Source: Opitutia bacterium UBA953 (GTDB taxonomy: Bacteria > Verrucomicrobiota > Verrucomicrobiia > Opitutales > UBA953). Taken from it: 8,384 nt of DNA. Made by a program: the position numbers and the translations under genes. Each line of letters opens with the position of its first letter. The stretch's first letter is position 1. The stretch covers positions 1-8,384 of the forward strand of contig DBCR01000036.1 in the NCBI GenBank assembly GCA_002293125.1. Direction: 5' to 3'. The notes under the pieces were generated by a model. The model had not been told where the DNA came from. It ran no database searches and saw only the letters and a program-made list of their open reading frames with translations. This document shows, piece by piece, positions 1-6,431 of the stretch.

Positions 1-27
1 GTCGCCGAGAACGTCACGGCCGAATAA
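1..27 (+). CDS. C-terminal end of an upstream gene (partial; possibly cold-shock protein)
   Basis: Frame 1 from the first base reads V-A-E-N-V-T-A-E and then TAA at 25-27. A strong intrinsic terminator starts 27 bases later on the same strand, which supports a real gene ending here. The eight residues are too few for a firm identification. The pattern P/x-A-x-N-V-T followed by a few residues is how many CspA-type cold-shock proteins end, so a small cold-shock domain protein is a guess worth testing. The rest of the gene lies outside the window. Confidence 0.5.
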   Translation, partial: VAENVTAE

Positions 28-53
28 TCAATCGTTGTTGGCTAGCCATAGCC

Positions 54-80
54 CGGGCCGCACGAAAGTGCGGCCCGTTT
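54..80 (+). terminator. Intrinsic terminator of the upstream + strand gene
   Basis: A perfect 10-bp stem, CGGGCCGCAC (54-63) with GTGCGGCCCG (68-77), closes on a GAAA tetraloop (64-67) and is followed by TTT. The U-tract is short (TTTCATT), but the stem is very GC-rich and the tetraloop is a stable one. It sits 26 bases after the TAA at 25-27, so it most likely ends that transcript. Confidence 0.85.
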
Positions 81-320
81 CATTGGTGGAGTCCGCCCGG
101 TCTAACACTCCTCTGCTTGCTTTTCGGGAAGACTTTCGTCAATGTAACTGTCCCCTGCAGTGTTCGACACCCGCGGCAGCCTCCCTTCCCTACGAACATA
201 ATATACGGGAGGTGCGACCCGACCGGCCTCGTCCGAGCCGTGGCAACGTACCGCCCACCTAAATCCAGGAATAAGTGGAGCTCCAATCGGAATCGGCACA
301 GGCGGGGACCCTTTCGAATT

Positions 321-341
321 AGAGGACAGAGGACAGAGGAC
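321..341. repeat. Tandem heptamer array, 3 x AGAGGAC
   Basis: Three exact copies of AGAGGAC stand head to tail at 321-327, 328-334 and 335-341, followed by GGATGG. A GTAG hairpin begins 20 bases further on. The 7-base period recurs in the other non-coding arrays of this window. Confidence 0.85.
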
Positions 342-361
342 GGATGGCAGATGATGAACAG

Positions 362-386
362 GTAGGGATACGATGACATCGCATCC
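362..386 (+). repeat. REP-like GTAG hairpin
   Basis: GTAG (362-365) is followed directly by a 9-bp imperfect stem, GGATACGAT (366-374) with ATCGCATCC (378-386), and a GAC loop. The only non-pair is A-C, which becomes a G-T wobble on the other strand. The stem begins GG and ends CC like the hairpins at 6737-7021, and closely resembles the one at 6825-6850. A GTAG tetranucleotide next to a hairpin is the recognition layout of REP elements moved by RAYT transposases. No transposase is present in this window. Confidence 0.65.
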
Positions 387-451
387 GCCTGCATAGCCAA
401 AAAAGAGAAACATGAGCCCGGAAGATGAGCTGGGGCTTCTATGCCCGCAGC

Positions 452-483
452 AATCATTCCGGTTCCCGGTCTCCCCTTGAGTT
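452..483. repeat. Diverged copy of the 6920-6950 repeat arm
   Basis: Aligned by eye, 452-483 matches 6920-6950 at about 25 of 31 positions with one single-base gap. AATCAT, two CCGGT blocks spaced 7 bases apart, and TGAGT are all shared. At the other locus this sequence forms the right arm of a long inverted repeat. I see no matching left arm here, so this looks like a partial or decayed copy. Confidence 0.55.
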
Positions 484-495
484 CATGACTTTTGA

Positions 496-523
496 AACCG
501 CCAACCGCTATCCGCTAACCGCC
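496..523. repeat. Tandem heptamer array, 4 x A(A/T)CCGC(C/T)
   Basis: Four heptamers lie head to tail: AACCGCC, AACCGCT, ATCCGCT, AACCGCC (496-502, 503-509, 510-516, 517-523). On the minus strand this reads as (A/G)GCGG(T/A)T units and begins 11 bases after the stop codon of the DUF1552 gene, so it would be transcribed into that mRNA's 3' end. I see no intrinsic terminator for the operon in this stretch. Confidence 0.8.
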
Positions 524-534
524 GGCACCCTCAC

Positions 535-1851
535 TCATCCCAAACTCAGCTGCCCGCCTTCGCAGAGGCTCGGATTACCGAAGGTCTTCATGGGATGACC
601 GAAGCCCTTGGCGATGGACATGAGCACACGGTTATGCGGCTCCTTATTAAACTTGAGGGCGCGACCGGTCTTGAACCCAAGGCCCCCGCCGATGAGCACC
701 CACGGGATATCTTCGTGTGTGTGGCTGTTACCCTTCCCGAGCTCGTTGGTCCAGACGATGGTGGTGTTGTCCAACATGTTGCCCTTGCCGTTCGGCTCCG
801 GGGTCTCCTGCAGGCGCTTCGCGAGGTAGGCGATCTGCTCGGCGAACCAGATATTGATCTTAGTCAGCTTCTCGACCGAGCCGGTATTGAGATCAGGGTC
901 ATGCGAGAGCGAATGATGGCTCTCGTCGACGCCGATCCACTTCATGCGCGCCTGGCCGACGGAATTGGTGAACTGGAACGTCGAGACGCGGGCCATATCG
1001 TTCTGGAAGGCGCTGATGAGGAGCTCGGTCTGTAGGCGCGTGATCTGCGGGATGCTGTCATTGTCCATCGGCACGCCCGGCTCGGGCGGGTGCGGCACCT
1101 GGAGCGCCGCCTGCGACTGGCTTTCCTTCAGGCCGCGCTCGAGTTCGCGCAAGGCGGTAGCATGCTGATCCAGCAGGCCGCGGTCGCTCTTGTCGACGGC
1201 GTTGGCGACCTTGGCGATGTCGTCCTTGAGGCCGTCGAGGACAGAACCGAGGTTCTCCCCTTCCTTCATCGATCCGTAGAGCTTGTCGAAAAGTTCGTAA
1301 GGGCTCGAGATCGGAGCGACGGGCTGGTTGGCGCCGGCATAGCTCCAACGGGTCCAAGGATCCGCACGATTGCCCACGGCGACGCCGATTTCCAGCGAGC
1401 CCATGCGCGTCTTGGTCGCGGGGTTGGACTGCAAGTACGTACGCAGGACTTGGTCGACGGACGGACCGCTGGCCCAACCGGCCGGCGCGCCGCCGCCACC
1501 CATGATGTTGCCGGGGAAGAGCTCGATGCCGGTGAGCAGGCAGCTCATGCCGCGCATGTGCGAATCGCCGTCACCGCGGACACGGTTGTTCACGCCCTTG
1601 AGCGTGAGCAGCTTGTCCTTGAACGGCTCGAAGGGCTTCATGATCGCCTTGAGCTTGAAGTTCGCGCCTTCCTCGTCGGGCCAGAAGGCCGGTGGGACGA
1701 TGCCGTTGGGCGAGAAGACGAAGATGACACGCTGCCGGCGGCCGCTGATCGGCTCGGCGGCGCCGAGCGAAGCGAGGCCGCCCAGGAGGGGTAACGCGGC
1801 GGCGGAAAGGCCGAGGCGGCGGAGGAAATCCCTGCGATGTTGGAGCGACAT
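535..1851 (-). CDS. DUF1552 family protein, Tat-exported
   Basis: A 438-residue protein of unknown biochemical function, full length for DUF1552. The N terminus carries a twin-arginine export signal: HRRDFLRR at residues 5-12, a hydrophobic stretch to about 28, and a likely cleavage site near GAAEP (30-34), so the protein should fold in the cytoplasm and act outside it. Family-like motifs are SHMRGMSCLLTG (97-108), HHSLSHD (312-318) and NELGKGNSHTHEDIPWVLIGG around 369-389. Such His/Asp/Glu-rich patterns recall the related DUF1501 proteins, which belong to the alkaline-phosphatase-like group; metal binding here is an inference. The start lies 4 bases after the DUF1592 gene's stop with no clear ribosome binding site, suggesting translational coupling. 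The pairing with a DUF1592 gene is a recurrent one; a joint periplasmic or surface role, often guessed to be in polymer breakdown, is unproven. Confidence 0.93.
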   Translation of the reverse strand: MSLQHRRDFLRRLGLSAAALPLLGGLASLGAAEPISGRRQRVIFVFSPNGIVPPAFWPDEEGANFKLKAIMKPFEPFKDKLLTLKGVNNRVRGDGDSHMRGMSCLLTGIELFPGNIMGGGGAPAGWASGPSVDQVLRTYLQSNPATKTRMGSLEIGVAVGNRADPWTRWSYAGANQPVAPISSPYELFDKLYGSMKEGENLGSVLDGLKDDIAKVANAVDKSDRGLLDQHATALRELERGLKESQSQAALQVPHPPEPGVPMDNDSIPQITRLQTELLISAFQNDMARVSTFQFTNSVGQARMKWIGVDESHHSLSHDPDLNTGSVEKLTKINIWFAEQIAYLAKRLQETPEPNGKGNMLDNTTIVWTNELGKGNSHTHEDIPWVLIGGGLGFKTGRALKFNKEPHNRVLMSIAKGFGHPMKTFGNPSLCEGGQLSLG

Positions 1852-1855
1852 GGTC

Positions 1856-4195
1856 TTAGCGGTTGGAAGGGGTGGTGGTGACGGTCGGACGGAGCGCCGC
1901 GACGACGGCGACCTCGACGGCCAAGTTGCGGACGTGGAACTTGTCGGCGCGGAACTGGGAGGTCAGCTGACCGAGCAACTCGGGCGAGTACGCCGCGGGC
2001 GGCTGCTTCACCATTTCCTGGAACAGGTTACGGACGAATCCGGTCTGGCCGGAAAGGCTTTCGGCAGCGTGGACCGCGACGTCGCGGGCACCGGTGAGCT
2101 TGATGACGTTGCCGTCCGCGGTGGTATAGTCGGAGGTCGGATCGACCGGTTTCTTGTTGTCGGTGGTGCGCACGCGGCCGACCGCGTCGAAACGCTCGAA
2201 GCTGAAACCGAGCGGATTGATCGTGACGTGGCACGACATGCAGGCGGGCTTGGAGGTGAGCTCCGTCACCTTCTCGCGCATGGTGAACGAGGGGTCGAAC
2301 TTATCGTCCATGAACGCGATGGCCATGGGCGGGGGCCTGAGCATGAGACCGAGGATGTTACGCGTCACGAAGACGCCACGGTGAATCGGCGAGGAAGACT
2401 TGGTGTAGGAGAATGTGGCGAGGACAAACGGGTGCGTGAGCACGCCGCCGCGCTGTTCTGCGTCCATCTTGACAGGCTGGAAGCCTGCGCCGGCCTCGAC
2501 CTTCTGGCCATAGAACTTGGCGAGACGCTCGTTCATCAGGATGGTGTCGCTCAGCAGGAGCTGGCGGTAGTCGGACTGCTCGGACCAGACGACACTCTCG
2601 GCGAAGAGATCCAGCGAGGTGCGGAGGTCCATCACGACGCCTTGGTCGAAGCCGGGGTATTCCTTCTGGTCCTTGGCGATCTCGGCCCCTTCTTCGACGT
2701 GCAACCAGTGGTGGAGGAAGTCGCGCAGTTTCGACTTAGCACGCGGGTCCTTCATCATGCGCTGCGCCTGCAGCCGGACCTGGGTGGCATCCTTGAGCTG
2801 ACCAGCCGCGGCGGCCTTCAAGAGCGCGGCGTCGGGGACGGAATCCCACAGCGTCAACGCGAGGCGCGAGGCGACGGCGTAATCATCCTGCGGGCCGATG
2901 CCGGGGTACAGGAAGGCGGGGTTGGAGAGCGTGAAGATGAAGGCGCGCTTGGCGGCGACCTCCGGGGCGACGCCGGCGGCGTAGATCGCCGTAAGGTCGG
3001 CCTTCTGCTCGTCGTTCAACGGGCGGCGGTATGCCATCTGGGCAAAGCGCATGGTGAAGGCCTTGAGCTTTTCGCCGCGGTCAGGCGCGTCAGCCTTGGT
3101 ACCCGCGAGCGCAAATAGGTGCGGGCCGATCATCCCGGAGACCTGCAGCGCGCCTTTGGCGATGGCCTCCGTCCACTCGCGCGAGACCGAAGCGCCGCGC
3201 TCGTAGCCGATGCTGCCGTCGTCCGGCGGCAGCGGCACGGAGATCACGCTGACCGGAGAGGAAGATTTCGGCGAAAGGTTCGTACGGGGAATCAACGTCC
3301 AGGCACCGCCGGGCGGACGCCATTCGAGCCTCAGCGAAGCGGTCTTGTCCTTATACTTGAAGAACTCGAGCTTGAGCGGGTAACTACGACCGCCGAGGAG
3401 GAAGATCGGTGCGGCCGCCGTGCGCGTCATGGCCGAGCTCACCCAGATGTCGATGAGGGCGTTCTTTTCGCTGCCGTTCTCGGGAGCGTTGACGTAGAGG
3501 CGGACGCCGTTGGGCGAGGTGACCCGGAACTCATACTCGCCGGTATCCGGCACATGGACCGAGCCGCTCCAATTGATGGAGAACTGCGCGGCGAAGCTAC
3601 CCTTCTCGGGAGCCTTATCGCCAAAGTCGAAATCGATGACCGGATCGACCTGCTGCTTGTAGGTGACTTCTGGACGATTCTGGTCCGGCTTCTTGGGATC
3701 GCGCTCCGGTCGTTCGCGGTAAGTGCCGGCCAGCCCGCCCGTCTCGGTCGTGGCCGTCGCGTTGCGGAGCGAAGCGAGGAGGTCCGCGATGCTCTCGCGG
3801 TACTGGCGGACGGTGAGGTGCGCGAGTTCGATGCGGGGCGGATGATTACGGGCGCGGGCCTCGCCGGAATAGAAAGCCTTGTGGATATATTCGGCGGAAG
3901 CGGTGGCGTCAGCGAGCGACAGGGTGCCGGGGTCGTTCTCGGGCATCTCGCGGGCGATGTACTTGGCCAACGAAGCGATGGATTTCTCACCGACGAGGGG
4001 TTCATCGGCCTTGCCGGCGACGCCTTGGCCGACCGGTCCGTGACAGCTCATGCAGTCTTGGCGGTAGACGACTTCGCCGGCACGCGGAGCGGCGAGATTC
4101 TTCTTATAGTAGCGCTGGCCTTGGCGGCCGGCGAAAACCAAGGAGGCGAGGACGACGAGCGCGGCCACGACTTTGATGGACCGGGAAAGGGGCAT
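1856..4195 (-). CDS. DUF1592/DUF1588-family haem-anchored protein with PA14 domain (planctomycete cytochrome c type)
   Basis: A 779-residue exported protein. An N-terminal hydrophobic segment (about 6-22) acts as a signal or membrane anchor. A mono-haem cytochrome c-like domain follows, with CMSCH at 48-52 and a likely axial methionine M84 (in EMPEND). Then come a DUF1587-like stretch (about 121-142), a PA14 domain (about 175-305, including the SVHVPDTGEYEFRV strand at 212-225), DUF1595 (about 375-405), DUF1592 (about 415-563), DUF1588 (about 580-690) with a second CMSCH at 652-656 in SKPACMSCHVTINPLGF, and C-terminal DUF1585 (about 695-768). PA14 modules usually bind carbohydrate, so a role at the cell surface on polysaccharide, with the haem passing electrons, is plausible but inferred. 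It is the first gene of a tight pair with the DUF1552 gene. Family order and motifs are clear; the substrate is not. Confidence 0.94.
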   Translation of the reverse strand: MPLSRSIKVVAALVVLASLVFAGRQGQRYYKKNLAAPRAGEVVYRQDCMSCHGPVGQGVAGKADEPLVGEKSIASLAKYIAREMPENDPGTLSLADATASAEYIHKAFYSGEARARNHPPRIELAHLTVRQYRESIADLLASLRNATATTETGGLAGTYRERPERDPKKPDQNRPEVTYKQQVDPVIDFDFGDKAPEKGSFAAQFSINWSGSVHVPDTGEYEFRVTSPNGVRLYVNAPENGSEKNALIDIWVSSAMTRTAAAPIFLLGGRSYPLKLEFFKYKDKTASLRLEWRPPGGAWTLIPRTNLSPKSSSPVSVISVPLPPDDGSIGYERGASVSREWTEAIAKGALQVSGMIGPHLFALAGTKADAPDRGEKLKAFTMRFAQMAYRRPLNDEQKADLTAIYAAGVAPEVAAKRAFIFTLSNPAFLYPGIGPQDDYAVASRLALTLWDSVPDAALLKAAAAGQLKDATQVRLQAQRMMKDPRAKSKLRDFLHHWLHVEEGAEIAKDQKEYPGFDQGVVMDLRTSLDLFAESVVWSEQSDYRQLLLSDTILMNERLAKFYGQKVEAGAGFQPVKMDAEQRGGVLTHPFVLATFSYTKSSSPIHRGVFVTRNILGLMLRPPPMAIAFMDDKFDPSFTMREKVTELTSKPACMSCHVTINPLGFSFERFDAVGRVRTTDNKKPVDPTSDYTTADGNVIKLTGARDVAVHAAESLSGQTGFVRNLFQEMVKQPPAAYSPELLGQLTSQFRADKFHVRNLAVEVAVVAALRPTVTTTPSNR

Positions 4196-4210
4196 GGGGT
4201 TATGACCCCT
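4196..4210 (-). promoter_or_regulatory. Hairpin masking the likely ribosome binding site of the DUF1592 gene
   Basis: Read on the minus strand, AGGGG (4210-4206) lies 10 bases before the ATG at 4195 and is the only Shine-Dalgarno-like sequence there. GGGGT and ACCCC (4205-4209 with 4196-4200) form a 5-bp GC-rich stem with a CATA loop ending right at the start codon. Folding would hide the AGGGG. This could lower or condition translation, but a 5-bp stem is short and may be chance. Confidence 0.4.
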
Positions 4211-4230
4211 AACCTCAAGGGGAAGTTCCT

Positions 4231-4911
4231 CTAAATCAAGCCCGCCTCACCAAAACTGAACCACCCTTTACCCGCCGGATCGGCCTCCGGGCGACCGATG
4301 ACCACATGGTCCAGCAACTCCACCCCCACGACCCTCCCGGCGTCGGCCAGCTGCCGGGTCACGGCCCGGTCCGCCGGACTCGGCGTCGGATCTCCGCTGG
4401 GGTGATTGTGCGCCACGATCGCCGCCGACGCGGCATGCTTCAACGCCTGCCGGAAGACCTCTCGCGGGTGCAGGAGCGAACTCGTCGCGGTCCCGGAGCT
4501 GACCTCGTGCAATGCGAGCAGCCGGTTGCGCCGGTTCAGGCAGAGCACCCAGCACTTCTCGACCGCGAGACCGGCCGCGAACGGCTCGAGCCGCGCCCAG
4601 ACCTTGGCGGGGGCGTCAAGCTTCTCGCCGGGGTCGTGCGCACGCTCCCGGATTCTTCGCGCGAGTTCCATCGCGGCGGTGAGCTCGGCGGCCTTCGCGG
4701 GACCGAGCCCGTGGACCCGCCCGAAGTCATGCGTGTCCCAGGTCGCCAACGCCGCGAGCGAACCGGACTCCGCCAGCAAGGCCGTCGCGACGACCGGTGC
4801 TGGCGCGCCCTTGGTACCGGTGCCGATGAGGAGTTCGATGAGCTCGGCATCGAGCAAGGCCCGCGGACCGAGCCGCACCAGCCGCTCGCGCGGACGATCC
4901 TGAGAAATCAT
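4231..4911 (-). CDS. radC: RadC/UPF0758 family JAMM-domain protein
   Basis: A 226-residue, full-length RadC. The N-terminal helical domain (1-90) contains the DAELIELLIGTG stretch (21-32) and a helix-hairpin-helix-like GRVHGLGPAKAAEL (64-77). The C-terminal JAB/MPN+ domain (about 105-226) carries the metalloprotease-type metal site HNHPSGDPTPSPAD (168-181), with H168, H170 and D181 as predicted zinc ligands and E136 (HEVSSG) as the predicted catalytic glutamate. All key residues are intact. The family was named for DNA repair, but its real activity is disputed, and many members ride on mobile elements; nothing mobile surrounds this one. The start codon follows GGCGGG, a weak ribosome binding site. 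It lies 43 bases after can and 35 before the DUF1592 gene on the same strand. Confidence 0.95.
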   Translation of the reverse strand: MISQDRPRERLVRLGPRALLDAELIELLIGTGTKGAPAPVVATALLAESGSLAALATWDTHDFGRVHGLGPAKAAELTAAMELARRIRERAHDPGEKLDAPAKVWARLEPFAAGLAVEKCWVLCLNRRNRLLALHEVSSGTATSSLLHPREVFRQALKHAASAAIVAHNHPSGDPTPSPADRAVTRQLADAGRVVGVELLDHVVIGRPEADPAGKGWFSFGEAGLI

Positions 4912-4954
4912 CCCGCCACGCTGACGGCGTGACGGCGGCGCTCAAGCGGACCTA

Positions 4955-5617
4955 CTACCCAGCGGTTCCACCCAGGCGGCGGTAGTGGGCCAACACCTTG
5001 CCATAAGCCGGCGTCAGCGCCTCGAGGGACGCGACGTTCAGACCCAGGTCCTTAATCAGGCCGTCGCGCAGACCGTAGATCCAAGCGTGGACCTCGACCT
5101 TCTGCCCGCGGGCCCAGGCATCCTGCATGACCGTGGAATGACAGACGTTGGCCGCCTGTTCGACGACGTTGAGCTCGCAGAGCGTGTCCAGCTTCGCGGG
5201 GCCCAGCACGGACTCGACGACGATGGCGTGCTTGTGGTGCACATCGCGCACATGACGCAGCCAATTATCGACGAGGCCTACGTTACGGCGTTCGAGCGAA
5301 GCCTGCACGCCCCCGCAGCCGTAGTGCCCACAGACGATGACATGCTCGACCTTGAGGACGTCCACCGCGTACTGCAGCACCGAGAGACAATTCAGGTCGG
5401 AGTGGACGACGACGTTGGCGACGTTGCGATGGACGAAGAGCTCGCCAGGCAGCAGGCCGACGATCTCGTTGGCGGGGACGCGGCTATCGGAGCAGCCGAT
5501 CCAGAGGTAGCGGGGATTCTGCTGCTTGGACAGGGTCTCGAAGAAAGCAGGGTCTTGGCGACGAACGCTCTCCGACCATTCGCGGTTTTTCCCGAACAGG
5601 TTTTCGATGGAAGACAT
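4955..5617 (-). CDS. can: Type II beta-carbonic anhydrase
   Basis: Reversibly hydrates CO2 to bicarbonate in the cytoplasm. I chose the ATG at 5617 (MSSIENLF), giving 220 residues, because numbering then matches E. coli Can exactly. The zinc ligands fall at C42, D44, H98 and C101 (CSDSR, HYGCGG), with R46 beside D44. W39, R64 and Y181 are also present; these form the non-catalytic bicarbonate-binding site of allosteric type II enzymes, so the enzyme should be pH- and bicarbonate-switched and tetrameric (family knowledge). In-frame earlier starts exist: an ATG at 5632 with AAGG nine bases upstream, and a TTG at 5668 preceded by AAGGGGG. Either would add 5 or 17 residues. It is the first gene of a same-strand row leading into radC and is divergent from the small secreted-protein gene. 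Confidence 0.96.
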   Translation of the reverse strand: MSSIENLFGKNREWSESVRRQDPAFFETLSKQQNPRYLWIGCSDSRVPANEIVGLLPGELFVHRNVANVVVHSDLNCLSVLQYAVDVLKVEHVIVCGHYGCGGVQASLERRNVGLVDNWLRHVRDVHHKHAIVVESVLGPAKLDTLCELNVVEQAANVCHSTVMQDAWARGQKVEVHAWIYGLRDGLIKDLGLNVASLEALTPAYGKVLAHYRRLGGTAG

Positions 5618-5798
5618 CGAAGAGACTTTCATCGGGAAATGCCTTGGGCGAGCAAGCGAATAGGACAATTTCCCCCTTTAGGCCTCCGCTCGGTGCTATC
5701 GACTGAGCTTCTGAGCGTGCTACGGAGTGAAAACTGGGTGTTTATCGGCCTTTACGACATCCTCAGGCTGCCTTCTTCACCTTCCGCCCTGTCGGGGG

Positions 5799-5836
5799 TT
5801 GAAACTCCGCCCGGCACGTGGTGTATTATCCATAAC
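5799..5836 (+). promoter_or_regulatory. Promoter-like block at the first small secreted-protein gene
   Basis: TTGAAA (5799-5804), a 19-base spacer and TATTAT (5824-5829) end 7 bases before the ATG at 5837. There is no Shine-Dalgarno sequence. Over 36 bases from TTGAAA the block matches the one at 6391-6426 at 27 positions, and both are followed by ATGAAG. The spacer is 2 bases longer than the usual optimum. With a start site 6-8 bases after the -10 element, the mRNA would begin at or beside the ATG. Confidence 0.6.
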
Positions 5837-6325
5837 ATGAAGACCAGTCTCCTCGCCCTGCTCGTCGCCGCCGCGCTCGCTTCGGCCGCCACCACGAAAG
5901 AAAAGGCCCCCACTTCCAGCACCGGTACCGTCGTGGTAGATAAACCGAAGGCCACGACCGACAAGAAGAAGCCTAAGAAGGAAGTGCCCGCCGCGGCCGT
6001 GCTCGCCGAACCAGTCTCGCTCGTCGCTGAGTCCGTCGACGCCGCTACCCAGATCGCGATCGAAGCCGCCAAGGTCGCCCAAGCCGAAGCCGCTAAGCTC
6101 GCCGCCATCGGTACCGATAAGGCTGCTTCCCCTTCTAACGCCAAGCTCGCTGAAGCTACCGTCGTCGCCGGCGCCACCGCCGCCAAAGAACTGAAGAAGG
6201 CCAAGAAGGAATCCGATGCCGAGAAGACCGAGAAACCGGAAGCGAAGAAGCCCGACGCCGAAGCGCCGAAGCCTGCCGCGAAGCCGACGGCCAAGAAGGC
6301 TGCCAAGGAAACGACCTCCCTCTAA
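5837..6325 (+). CDS. Small exported Ala/Lys-rich protein
   Basis: A 162-residue protein I cannot assign to a known family. Residues 1-18 (MKTSLLALLVAAALASAA) look like a Sec signal peptide with cleavage near ASA. A Lys/Thr/Pro-rich stretch follows, then an alanine-rich segment likely to be helical (about 60-120, e.g. AIEAAKVAQAEAAKLAA), then a tail rich in K, A, P and E with AKK/PAAK-type repeats similar in composition to histone H1 tails. That likeness is probably only compositional, since the signal peptide points outside the cytoplasm. The open frame extends far upstream, antisense to can, but the ATG at 5837 is fixed by the signal peptide and by the promoter block just before it. Its first 25 residues resemble those of the next small gene, suggesting a shared origin or at least a shared expression cassette. 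Confidence 0.8.
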   Translation: MKTSLLALLVAAALASAATTKEKAPTSSTGTVVVDKPKATTDKKKPKKEVPAAAVLAEPVSLVAESVDAATQIAIEAAKVAQAEAAKLAAIGTDKAASPSNAKLAEATVVAGATAAKELKKAKKESDAEKTEKPEAKKPDAEAPKPAAKPTAKKAAKETTSL

Positions 6326-6344
6326 AAAGGACCCGTCTCCCTTT

Positions 6345-6370
6345 AAAAGCCCCGGATGACGGGGCTTTTT
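6345..6370 (+). terminator. Intrinsic terminator after the first small gene
   Basis: AAAAGCCCC (6345-6353) pairs perfectly with GGGGCTTTT (6361-6369); a further G-C pair (6354-6360) leaves a GATGA loop. The stem runs into TTTTT. It starts 20 bases after the TAA and ends 21 bases before the next gene's TTGAAA, so the two small genes are separate transcription units. Confidence 0.92.
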
Positions 6371-6390
6371 CATGCCTGGTCGCGAAGCCC

Positions 6391-6431
6391 TTGAAACTTC
6401 CCCCGGCTTTCGCTGTATCATCCGTATACCC
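6391..6431 (+). promoter_or_regulatory. Promoter-like block at the second small secreted-protein gene
   Basis: TTGAAA (6391-6396), a 19-base spacer and TATCAT (6416-6421) lie 10 bases before the ATG at 6432. CCCGGC sits at equivalent positions in the spacer of both blocks, and CC(A/G)TA follows the -10 element in both. No ribosome binding site is visible, so a very short or absent 5' leader is predicted. Confidence 0.6.

Larger units (their letters stand above)
81..534. other. Gene-free, repeat-bearing intergenic region
   Basis: This 454-base stretch has overlapping open frames on both strands, but none has a recognisable domain, a good ribosome binding site or convincing codon use, so I call no gene. 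It contains a 10-base palindrome TGGAGCTCCA (276-285), a doubled AATCGG (285-296), a 7-base tandem array (321-341), a GTAG-headed hairpin (362-386), a diverged copy of the inverted-repeat arm found at 6920-6950 (452-483), and a second 7-base array (496-523). No tRNA or CRISPR is visible. It is the junction between a + strand gene and a minus-strand operon, that is, a convergent gene-end region. Confidence 0.6.

Noticed and set aside
150..180. tRNA-like T-arm (TTCGACA loop near 163)
   Set aside because: The bases on either side do not form a 5-bp T stem, and no acceptor, D or anticodon arms can be drawn around it.
80..457. Overlapping open frames on both strands in the left intergenic region
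   Set aside because: No domain, no ribosome binding site and no plausible composition; the frames run through tandem heptamers and a REP-like hairpin. Short random frames of this length are expected.
1370..4234. Long open frames on the + strand (1370-3118 and 3119-4234)
   Set aside because: They are antisense to the DUF1592 and DUF1552 genes, whose domains and motifs are unmistakable. The + strand translations are low-complexity strings rich in R, G, E, V and D, the usual by-product of GC-rich coding DNA.
4231..4911. radC as a sign of a mobile island
   Set aside because: RadC homologues are common on plasmids and islands, but here there is no integrase, toxin-antitoxin or anti-restriction gene nearby, and base composition looks the same as in the neighbours.
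4985..5836. In-frame upstream extension of the first small secreted-protein gene
   Set aside because: The frame stays open antisense to can, but the region has no family signal. A clean signal peptide begins at 5837, directly after a promoter-like block, so the extension is not coding.
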